Assembly (NCBI RefSeq): GCF_001905005.1
Contig: NZ_LWKZ01000025.1
Location: 558,001-622,000 of the forward strand
Direction of reading: 5' to 3'
DNA: 64,000 nt
Source of the DNA: Streptomyces sp. CB02923
Lineage (GTDB): Bacteria; Actinomycetota; Actinomycetes; Streptomycetales; Streptomycetaceae
The notes under the pieces were generated by a model. It ran no database searches. It had not been told where the DNA came from and saw nothing but the letters and a program-made list of their open reading frames with translations. The stretch's first letter is position 1; every line of letters begins with the position of its first letter. The position numbers and the translations under genes were made by a program. This document shows positions 57,412-64,000 of this stretch, piece after piece.

Positions 57412-58212
57412 TCACCGCTTGCGGGCCGCCACGAGCCCCCACCCCGGGCTGCCGTCGGCCCGGCGGGCCGCTCCCCGCACCGGTACGAGCTCCACCGCGA
57501 ACCCGGCCGCCAGCAGATCGGCCCGCACGTCGCGCAGCGCGCACGTCCGGTAATACATGACGAACGGCGGACGCCACAGCGCATTCCGTACGCGCATCAC
57601 CGCGTCGAAGCCGGCCAGCGTCCAGTACAGCGCGGAGCGGGGGTGCGGGGGCGCGGCGATGGGGAAGGCGAAGATCCCACCCGGCCGCAGCGCCCGGTGG
57701 ACACCCCGGAACACCGCGGCGCGCTCACTGGGCAGGAAGTGGCCGAGAGCCCCGAAAGTGACGGCGAGGTCGAAGGCGCCGACGAAGGGCAGGGAGCGGG
57801 CGTCGGCGCGAACGTACTCCGGGACGGGCGCCCCGGCTGCCTCCCCGCCGCTCCGCTCCCCGCCGCTCCGCTCCCCGCTGCTCCGCTCCCCGCTGCTCCG
57901 CTCCCCGGCCAGGGCGAGCATTCCAGCGCTGAAATCCACCCCGACCACCGTCCGCCGGCACAGCGCCCGCAGCACGCCGATGCCCGCCCCCGTACCGCAG
58001 CAGACATCGAGCCCCGCCTCGAACGGGGCGGCGGCCGTACCGTCGGGCGATCCGAGGCCGCGCAGGGTCTCCGCGGTGGCGTCGAGGATCCGGTCGGGAG
58101 TGCGGAAAGGCGTGTGATCGAACTTCGGGGCCAGCAGGTCATAGCCCCGCTCGACGGAGGAGAGCGCCTGCACGGCCAGCTCACGGAGCGTGGGTCCCTC
58201 GGGGGTGAACAC
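57412..58212 (-). CDS. Class I SAM-dependent methyltransferase
   Basis: A 266-residue methyltransferase. Motif I is LDVCCGTGAGIGVL, strand 2 ends VVGVDFSAGML, then FDLAVTFGALGHF and LRPGGIFAFPIA. Between motif I and motif II sits a recent insertion of five-residue repeats (GERSS/GERSG), encoded by 15-bp DNA repeats at about 57850-57909. The GTG at 58212 is preceded by AGCGTA on the plus strand (TACGCT on the coding strand) at leaderless spacing. The substrate is unknown. The longer frame to 58488 is read-through of the neighbour's antisense. Confidence 0.82.
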   Translation of the reverse strand: MFTPEGPTLRELAVQALSSVERGYDLLAPKFDHTPFRTPDRILDATAETLRGLGSPDGTAAAPFEAGLDVCCGTGAGIGVLRALCRRTVVGVDFSAGMLALAGERSSGERSSGERSGGERSGGEAAGAPVPEYVRADARSLPFVGAFDLAVTFGALGHFLPSERAAVFRGVHRALRPGGIFAFPIAAPPHPRSALYWTLAGFDAVMRVRNALWRPPFVMYYRTCALRDVRADLLAAGFAVELVPVRGAARRADGSPGWGLVAARKR

Positions 58213-58218
58213 GGGGCC

Positions 58219-58224
58219 AGCGTA
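58219..58224 (-). promoter_or_regulatory. -10 box for leaderless methyltransferase transcript
   Basis: On the minus strand TACGCT lies six bases before the GTG start. No ribosome site is seen, consistent with a leaderless mRNA. Confidence 0.4.
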
Positions 58225-58307
58225 CTGAGGTGGGGCGGGGTGGGTGGGGCGTATGGAGGTGCGGCGTGCTGAGGCGGGGGCGCGTAGCGGGGGCTCGGCG
58301 CCTCCGC

Positions 58308-59915
58308 TCATGAGGCGGGTGTGTTCGCCCCCTCCGAAGCCGCCCCCGGACCGCCGGGGCTGCCACCTGAGCCGGGGCCGTCGCCTGGGCCGGGGCCGCC
58401 GCTCGGCGCAGGCCCGTGCTTGGGCGCCTTCCCGTTCACCATCACGCCCGCGACCACCGCCGCCAGCAGCATGATCCCCGCACCCCACCCGATGGCCACC
58501 GTGAACCCGTGCACGACGCCGTCCTTCACCACCCCCTCCCGCACCGCAGGTGTGAGGTGCCCGCCCGCCTCCCTGGCGGCCGTGGCCAGATGACTCCCGA
58601 GATACGTCGCGGTCGCCGACGTGGCGATCGTGTTCAGCAGGGCCGTACCGATCGAACCGCCCACCTGCTGTGCCGTATTGACGGTCGCGGACGTCACCCC
58701 GGACTCCTCAGGCGCCACCCCCGATGTGGCCGTGGACATCACCGGCATGAAGATCAGGCCCATTCCGAGGCCGACCAGCAGCTCCGACGGCAGTACGTGC
58801 GACACGTAGGCGGGTTCGGCGGTCAGCGTCGTCAGCCAGAACAGTCCCGCCGCCGCGAACACCGCACCCGGCACCATCAGCACGCGCGGCGGTATGTGGT
58901 GCAGCAGCCGGGCGGATATCTGCGTCGACCCGATGATGATCGCCGCCGTGATCGGCAGAAACGCCATGCCTGTCTTCACCGGCGAGTACCCCAGCACCAC
59001 CTGCAGGTAATACGTCATGAACAGGAACATCCCGAACATGGCGATGACCGCCAGCGCCATGGTCAGAAACGCACCCGCACGGTTGCGGTCCCGCACGATG
59101 TGCAGCGGCAGCAACGGAGAACGCGCCCGCCCCTGCCACCACGCGAAGACGACCAGCAACACGGCTCCGCCCACCAGCATCCCGATGACCAGCCCGTCAC
59201 TCCACCCTCGCGGCTGCGCCTCACTGCACCCGTACACGATGGCGACCAGCCCGCCGCACCCCAACACCACACCCGGCACATCCAGCCGGGCCCCGCCGGC
59301 CCCTCGCCGGTCATGCAGGAACACCCAGGCTCCGCCGATCGCCACCACCGCGATCGGCACATTCACGTACAGACACCACCGCCAGTCCAGGTACTCCGTC
59401 AGCAGGCCACCCGCGATCAGCCCGATCGCCGACCCGCCACCCGCGATGGCGCCGTAGATCCCGAACGCCTTCCCTCGCTCCTTGCCGTCGGTGAACGTCG
59501 TCGTCAGCAACGCCAGTGCGGACGGCGCCAGCAGCGCCGCGAACACGCCCTGCAACGCCCGCGCCCCGAACAACAACCCCTGCCCGGTGGCCGCCCCACC
59601 CAGCGCGGATGCGATGGCGAACCCGACCAGCCCCGTGATGAACGCCCGCTTCCGCCCCACCAGGTCGGAAATCCGCCCACCCAGCAGCAACAACCCACCG
59701 AACGCGAGCGTGTACGCGGTGATGACCCACTGCCGGTTCGCGTCCGACATATGCAACTCCCGCTGCGCGGACGGCAACGCGATATTCACAATCGTCGCAT
59801 CCAACACAACCATCAGTTGCGCCAACGCAATAACAACAAGCCCCCACCAACGCCGGGGATCAGGCTCTGAAGCGCTGTGGTCGGTATTGACGGAGGTGCT
59901 GCTAATCCGGTGCAT
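58308..59915 (-). CDS. MFS drug transporter, DHA2 (EmrB/QacA) family
   Basis: A 535-residue exporter with 14 membrane segments. Motif C lies in LDATIVNIALPS, motif A-like GRISDLVGRKRAF, and the family's ALQGVFAALLAPSALALL segment follows. Such pumps extrude dyes, antibiotics or self-made metabolites with H+. The C-terminal tail is Pro/Gly-rich (GPGPGDGPGSGGS). The ATG at 59915 (MHRISSTSV) has GCAGGG before it; the frame to 60083 contains other possible Mets (59942) but no family sequence. No regulator gene is adjacent. Confidence 0.88.
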   Translation of the reverse strand: MHRISSTSVNTDHSASEPDPRRWWGLVVIALAQLMVVLDATIVNIALPSAQRELHMSDANRQWVITAYTLAFGGLLLLGGRISDLVGRKRAFITGLVGFAIASALGGAATGQGLLFGARALQGVFAALLAPSALALLTTTFTDGKERGKAFGIYGAIAGGGSAIGLIAGGLLTEYLDWRWCLYVNVPIAVVAIGGAWVFLHDRRGAGGARLDVPGVVLGCGGLVAIVYGCSEAQPRGWSDGLVIGMLVGGAVLLVVFAWWQGRARSPLLPLHIVRDRNRAGAFLTMALAVIAMFGMFLFMTYYLQVVLGYSPVKTGMAFLPITAAIIIGSTQISARLLHHIPPRVLMVPGAVFAAAGLFWLTTLTAEPAYVSHVLPSELLVGLGMGLIFMPVMSTATSGVAPEESGVTSATVNTAQQVGGSIGTALLNTIATSATATYLGSHLATAAREAGGHLTPAVREGVVKDGVVHGFTVAIGWGAGIMLLAAVVAGVMVNGKAPKHGPAPSGGPGPGDGPGSGGSPGGPGAASEGANTPAS

Positions 59916-60125
59916 GACGCCCTGCTTTCGCTGGCCGGCCATGTATGGTTTTTTCGCCCCGACGATCCACGGTAGAGCACCTGATGTCTTTCCGCTCCCC
60001 GAGGCGGTCGCGACGCGCTCAGCGTAGGCTTGCTGCTGGCGGGCGCTCGACGCCTGCTGCCCCGCCGCGCCGCTGATGGTCATCTCGGGTCGATGCTAGG
60101 CCGCGCGGGATCATGACTACATGTG

Positions 60126-60476
60126 CTAACGGCGGAGCAGTTGGTCGTAGATCTTAATGCTCGGGAATACTTGGATGCGCAATTCTCCGTCGACTTCCCC
60201 CATGCTGAAAGCGACGGTGATGCCAGTGCTTCCCTTGCTTGTGTCGATGCGCATCAGAGTGGCGTCTTCCCGGTATATGTCAATCAACTCTTCCTGCCCC
60301 TGGCGCAGGCGCAACCTGACTGATCTCTCCAGGCTGCTGTACGACAGCGTCAGGTCCTGTCCGGTCACCTCTAGGAAGTTAACCGACTGGACATCGTCGT
60401 CGGCCCTGCCTTCAGGGGTTACGCCAAACTCTTCTGCGAATCTGTTGGAGTCCGGGACTTCGAGGAAGGCGCTCAT
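60126..60476 (-). CDS. Presumed immunity protein for the RHS toxin
   Basis: A 116-residue soluble protein with no recognised family. It has an acidic start (MSAFLEVPDSNRFAEEFG), a strand-rich centre (VNFLEVTGQDLTLSYSS, VRLRLRQGQEELIDIY) and a final strand/helix (LRIQVFPSIKIYDQ). It begins 30 bases after the stop codon of the RHS gene and shares its low GC content (about 55% in one counted 60-base line against about 73% in the RHS core). Position and size fit an immunity gene that protects the producer from the RHS C-terminal toxin. Direct proof is lacking. Confidence 0.6.
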   Translation of the reverse strand: MSAFLEVPDSNRFAEEFGVTPEGRADDDVQSVNFLEVTGQDLTLSYSSLERSVRLRLRQGQEELIDIYREDATLMRIDTSKGSTGITVAFSMGEVDGELRIQVFPSIKIYDQLLRR

Positions 60477-60506
60477 AGGTTCGTTTCCATCTTTGTCGTC
60501 GACTGT

Positions 60507-63500
60507 TTATCCATAGTAGCTGGCGCGGCCGCCGCCACTGAAGATCACGGTTGACAGTCGCAGGCTGCCGTCGTCCAGGATCTGCCAACTGCTTTCTGCG
60601 CTGCGGATGCCGTGTGGCCCGTAGATGACTGAGTGTGTCTTGCCGAAATTCCCCCACTGGTTGGTGAACGTCTCAGAGAATCCGTTGCGGGTGGCATTCT
60701 TCAGGTGATCGGTTACGAACTGACGCGAAGCAGGGGTGTCGTGGAACCCTATGCTACGAAGTTGCTCCGCATTCTGTTTGGCTCTGGGTGTGTTATGGGG
60801 ATCCGGTTTCACATTCTTGTTGAATAGGTAGTCGAGTTTTCTAGGGTTGACATCCGCAGTGCAAGGTGAAAGCCCGAGTGGGTCACACCATGTGGCTGGA
60901 TTTCCTACATAGCTGACTGGGTTGTCAGAGGGTTCCAACCCCAGTGGGTCGGCTGACAGGTACCGCCCGGTGCTCGAATCGTAATGACGCTGAACGTTGT
61001 AGTGAAGCTGTGTCTCCGGGTCGAAATACTGGCCTGGGAAGCGGAGTGGTGTGTAGGCCGTGGCGTTTCTGTTCCACGTTGTGGTGCCCCAGAGGGTGGG
61101 GTGGGATTGCCAGGCGATTTCGCCGGACTCGGAGATGAGTTCTGTGGGGGTTCCGACCAGGTCGGTGACGATGTTGAAGAAGCGTTCGTCTATTGCGTGT
61201 TGGGGGGTGGCGGTGGTGAGTTTGCGTTCGGATTGGGTTAGGGGGGTCAGGCCGTCGTGGGTCCAGGTGAGGGTTAGGGAGGTGGGGGTGGTGGGGGTGG
61301 TGGTGGATTGTTCGGTGAGGGTGGGGCCGTCCCAGGTGAAGTGGGTGGATTCGAGGGGGGTGGTGCCGTCGGGTGAGAGGCGGTGTTTGGCGGTGCGGCG
61401 GCCGAGCGGGTCGTAGGTGTAGTGCCAGAGGGCGCCGTCGGGGGTGACGACGGCGGTGAGGCGGTCTTCCGCGTTCCAGGTGTAGTGCCAGGTGTCCGGC
61501 TTGCGGGAGAGGCGGGTTTTCTGGCGGAGGGTGACGCGGCCGAGGGCGTCGTGTTCGTAGCGGATGGAGCCGGCGCGGTTGATGCGGGTGCCGGTGTAGG
61601 TGCGGGGGCCCTGGGCGGCGGTGCCGGCGTGTTCGGAGGGCCAGGTGGCGTGGGTCTGGTTGCCGGAGTCGTCGTAGGCGTAGGTCTCCGTCCAGTTGGC
61701 GGCGTTGACGGAGGTGACGCGGCCCGCGCGGTCGAGGTCGAAGGTGCGCCGGCCGCGGGTGGAGTCGTCGATGCCGGTGAGGTTGCCGTCTGGGCGGTAG
61801 GTATAGGTGCGGGAGAGGAGGGAGGAGGGGGAGAGAGGGGAGGAAGGAGAGGGGGAAGAGGGGGAGGAGGAAGAGGGGGAAGGAGAAGGGGAGTTGGGAG
61901 GGGTGGGGGTTAGGGATTGGGAGGTCAGGCGGCCAGTGGGGTCCCAGGACTGGGTGAGGGTGAGGGCGTCGGAGAGGTGGCGGGTGGTTTCGCGGCCGGC
62001 GGCGTCGTGGTCGAAGGCGAGCGGGTGGCCGGAGGCCGACAGGTGGGTGCGGTTGCCGGCGGCGTCGTAGGTGTAGGTGGCGGTGGCGCCGGTGGGTGTG
62101 GTGCGGGAGGTGCGGCGGCCGAGGGCGTCGTAGGTGAAGGAGAGCGTGCGGCCGTTGACGGTTTCGGTGGTGACGCGGCCCAGGGCGTCCCGGGTGTAGG
62201 TGATGGCCGCGTCGGGGTTGGCGGTGCGCAGGAGGCGGCCGGCGGTGTCGTACGCGTAGGTGGTGGTCAGCCCGGCGGCGTTCTTCTCGGCGAGGTCGCC
62301 GAGGGCGGTGTGGGTGTAGGTGGTGACCTGTCCGAGGGCGTCGGTGCGGCCGGCGAGTTGGCCGGACGCGTCGTGGGTGTAGGCGAGGACGCGGTCGTCG
62401 AAGTCGGTTTCGGAGGTCAGGCGGCCGGCTGCGTCGTACGCGTAGTTCCAGGTCAGGCCTTGGGGGTTGGTGACCTGGGTGAGGCGCAGCTCGGTGTCGT
62501 GGGTGAAGGTGTGGCGGGTGCCGTCCGGGTCGGTGCGGGCCGCGAGCAGGTCGAAGTGGGTGTATTCGAAGCTGGTGACCTGGCCGAGGGCGTCGGTGTG
62601 GGAGGTGCGATTGCCTTCGCCGTCGTACGACCAGTGTTCGGCGGCGCCGGTCGGGTCGATGCGGGTGGCGAGTTGCCCTTCGACGGTCCACACGAGGTGG
62701 GTGGTCTCGCCGAGGGGGTCGGTGACGGAGGTGATGCGGCCGAAAGCGTCCCGGCGGTAGTGGGTGCGGGCGCCGAGCGGGTCGGTGGTGGAGAGCGGCA
62801 GGCCCGCTTCGTCGCAGTAGAGGCGGGTGGTGTTGCCGAGGGCGTCGGTGACGGCGGAGAGGTGCCCGCGGGCGTCGTAGGCGTAGCGGGTGGTGGCGCC
62901 GGACGGGTCGGTGGTGGAGGTGCGGTTGCCGCCCAGGTCGTAGGTGTGGGTCCAGGTGGTGCCGTCCGGGCCGGTGGTGGTGAGCGGCAGGCCGCGGTCG
63001 TCGTACGTGGACGTGGTGCGGCTGCCGTCGGGGAGGGTGACCTGCGTGGGGCGGCCGTCGTCGTACGCGATGTGGGTGGACCGGCCCAGCGGGTCGGTCA
63101 CGGACAGCACGCGGTGTTTCGCGTCGCGGACGGTGCGGGTCGTGGCGCCGGACGGGTCGGTGGTGGCGACGATCTGGTGGCGGTCGTTGACCAGGTGGCG
63201 GGTCACCTGGTCGTGGGAGTTGTGGTGGAGGTTGGTGCGTAGCCCGGTGTCGGGGTCGGGGTCGCCCCAGGTGAAGTGGGCGCGCAGGTGGCCTTCGGTG
63301 CCGCTCTGCCAGATGCAGCGGTGCCGGTCGTCGTAGACGTAGCTGTACGAGCTGTTGTTGGTGTCCGTCCACGACGTGATCCGGTCCGCGGCGTCGTAGG
63401 TGAAGCGCAGGGGCCGGCCGGTGGCGTGGGTGTGAGCGTGCGCGTGGGTGTGGCTGTGGGTGATCGTGGCGAGGTTGCCGGATTCGTCGTAGCCGTAGCG

Positions 63501-64000
63501 GCGGATGAGCTGGTCGCCGCCGCCGGGTGCCGCTCCTGCCAGGTGGAGGGCGGTGATGCGGCCCGCTTCGGTGGTGAACAGCAGGCGGTGGCCGGCGCTG
63601 TGGGTGATCGCGGTCGGCGTGCCGGTCTCGTCGTAGTCGAAGGTGTGGCGGTTTCCGCGGCGGTCGGAGATTTCGTCCAGGACCGCGATGTCGTCGGTGT
63701 ACGTGGTGAAGTACCAGCGGGTGCCGCCGGCCGGGTCGGTGAGGAAGTAGTCGCCGTCCGGGGTGCGTTCCAGCGGGAGGCCCTCGCCCTCGACGGGGAG
63801 GGTGGGGACGCCGACGGCCGGGTGCGGGTAGGCGAGCAGGGTGCCTTCCTCGCCGATGAGGACGACACCTTCGGCGTCGATCTCCAGGCGCTGGTCGACG
63901 GTGCTCATCCACGTGGGCCCGAACCAGCGGCCGGTCCGGTAGGACGACTCGAACGTACGGGCAAAGGTGAGCGGGAAGCTGCCGGGCAGGGTGATGTCGG
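60507..64000 (-). CDS. RHS/YD-repeat toxin protein (5' end outside window)
   Basis: Large RHS protein, of which about 1160 residues are visible; the frame stays open to the right edge, where it reads DITLPGSFPLTFARTF, a typical RHS opening. Dozens of YD repeats follow (RYAYDARGHLSAVTD, TTYAYDTAGRLLRT), forming the shell that encloses a toxin. The conserved RHS core end is RFPGQYFDPETQLHYNVQRHYDSSTGRYLSADPLGL, then WCDPLGLSP marks the cleavage-type boundary. The remaining about 118 residues (VNPRKLDYLFNKNVKPDP, SIGFHDTPASRQFVTDHL, VIFSGGGRASYYG) are the toxin tip; I do not recognise its class. A Ser/Pro linker interrupts the repeats at about 61811-61893. The M at 63908 is internal, not the start. 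Confidence 0.93.
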   Translation of the reverse strand, partial: DITLPGSFPLTFARTFESSYRTGRWFGPTWMSTVDQRLEIDAEGVVLIGEEGTLLAYPHPAVGVPTLPVEGEGLPLERTPDGDYFLTDPAGGTRWYFTTYTDDIAVLDEISDRRGNRHTFDYDETGTPTAITHSAGHRLLFTTEAGRITALHLAGAAPGGGDQLIRRYGYDESGNLATITHSHTHAHAHTHATGRPLRFTYDAADRITSWTDTNNSSYSYVYDDRHRCIWQSGTEGHLRAHFTWGDPDPDTGLRTNLHHNSHDQVTRHLVNDRHQIVATTDPSGATTRTVRDAKHRVLSVTDPLGRSTHIAYDDGRPTQVTLPDGSRTTSTYDDRGLPLTTTGPDGTTWTHTYDLGGNRTSTTDPSGATTRYAYDARGHLSAVTDALGNTTRLYCDEAGLPLSTTDPLGARTHYRRDAFGRITSVTDPLGETTHLVWTVEGQLATRIDPTGAAEHWSYDGEGNRTSHTDALGQVTSFEYTHFDLLAARTDPDGTRHTFTHDTELRLTQVTNPQGLTWNYAYDAAGRLTSETDFDDRVLAYTHDASGQLAGRTDALGQVTTYTHTALGDLAEKNAAGLTTTYAYDTAGRLLRTANPDAAITYTRDALGRVTTETVNGRTLSFTYDALGRRTSRTTPTGATATYTYDAAGNRTHLSASGHPLAFDHDAAGRETTRHLSDALTLTQSWDPTGRLTSQSLTPTPPNSPSPSPSSSSPSSPSPSSPLSPSSLLSRTYTYRPDGNLTGIDDSTRGRRTFDLDRAGRVTSVNAANWTETYAYDDSGNQTHATWPSEHAGTAAQGPRTYTGTRINRAGSIRYEHDALGRVTLRQKTRLSRKPDTWHYTWNAEDRLTAVVTPDGALWHYTYDPLGRRTAKHRLSPDGTTPLESTHFTWDGPTLTEQSTTTPTTPTSLTLTWTHDGLTPLTQSERKLTTATPQHAIDERFFNIVTDLVGTPTELISESGEIAWQSHPTLWGTTTWNRNATAYTPLRFPGQYFDPETQLHYNVQRHYDSSTGRYLSADPLGLEPSDNPVSYVGNPATWCDPLGLSPCTADVNPRKLDYLFNKNVKPDPHNTPRAKQNAEQLRSIGFHDTPASRQFVTDHLKNATRNGFSETFTNQWGNFGKTHSVIYGPHGIRSAESSWQILDDGSLRLSTVIFSGGGRASYYG

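Noticed and set aside
60925..63912. 995-codon minus-strand frame, Arg/His/Pro-rich, overlapping the RHS gene
   Set aside because: Shifted frame of the RHS coding sequence. The repeat pattern of the DNA keeps it open, but it has no YD repeats.
1..64000. tRNA, rRNA and insertion sequences
   Set aside because: No tRNA-like cloverleaf, no rRNA stretch and no transposase gene with terminal repeats were found by reading both strands.

Overview
The window is typical high-GC actinobacterial chromosome, almost certainly Streptomyces. Codons strongly favour G/C at position 3, GTG (and one TTG) starts are common, and several characteristic Streptomyces families are present: bacterial proteasome activator, WhiJ-like/DUF397/HATPase sets, a SARP regulator, a SpoIIE-type phosphatase, DUF4232 lipoproteins and a DUF6458 membrane protein. 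No rRNA, tRNA, CRISPR array or insertion sequence was seen. The first gene is cut at the left edge and the last gene, an RHS protein, at the right edge.

Layout. 1-7.3 kb: a PIG3-like quinone oxidoreductase, a Pro-rich membrane protein, the proteasome activator Bpa, and two divergent Ser/Thr kinases, one with a PASTA domain. 7.3-14.1 kb: a phosphotransferase, a flavin-binding oxidoreductase-like protein, an orphan LuxR-type response regulator divergent from a complete branched-chain 2-oxoacid dehydrogenase operon (E1alpha, E1beta, E2) that ends in a strong hairpin, then a tiny membrane protein. 14.3-18.3 kb: a GNAT-Nudix fusion, a HATPase / WhiJ-like / tandem DUF397 regulatory set that carries a duplication scar, a translationally coupled pair of small proteins, and a small secreted Cys-rich protein. 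18.2-25.4 kb: three regulator/target sets (WYL regulator beside dehalogenase-like hydrolase plus MFS pump; TetR beside an NAD-dependent epimerase) and a UDP-glucose dehydrogenase-like enzyme. 25.4-34.8 kb: MFS_3 transporter, GntR-MFS operon, mycothiol-dependent isomerase-like protein, nitrilase, LURP-one-like protein, thioredoxin-NHL protein and a DUF4232 lipoprotein. 35-40 kb: an XRE/TPR regulator with a resolvase-like protein of lost active site and a small CxxC protein, a methyltransferase, small membrane and lipoproteins, and a secreted protein. 40.3-46 kb: M18 aminopeptidase coupled to a SARP/NB-ARC regulator, and a large acyl-CoA dehydrogenase. 46-52.7 kb: MmpS-like and SseB proteins, a membrane-anchored protein with two BLIP-like repeats, pirin, an AI-2E family permease and a PAS-GAF-SpoIIE-HATPase phosphatase. 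52.8-57.1 kb: aspS, a Uma2-type nuclease-like gene, and metG. 57.4-64 kb: a methyltransferase, a DHA2 MFS pump, and an RHS toxin with its presumed immunity gene.

Themes. Regulators tend to sit divergent from or overlapping with the genes they probably control, with visible palindromes between them. Several genes appear to be leaderless. Short tandem repeats (8-40 bp units) are unusually frequent beside genes, and several arrays start inside the 3' end of a gene and include its stop codon. The points most worth following are the WhiJ/DUF397 set with a relic gene end, the BLIP-like membrane protein, the low-GC RHS toxin tip with its immunity gene, a possible -1 frameshift tail on the SARP regulator, and the chimeric codon pattern of the first gene.
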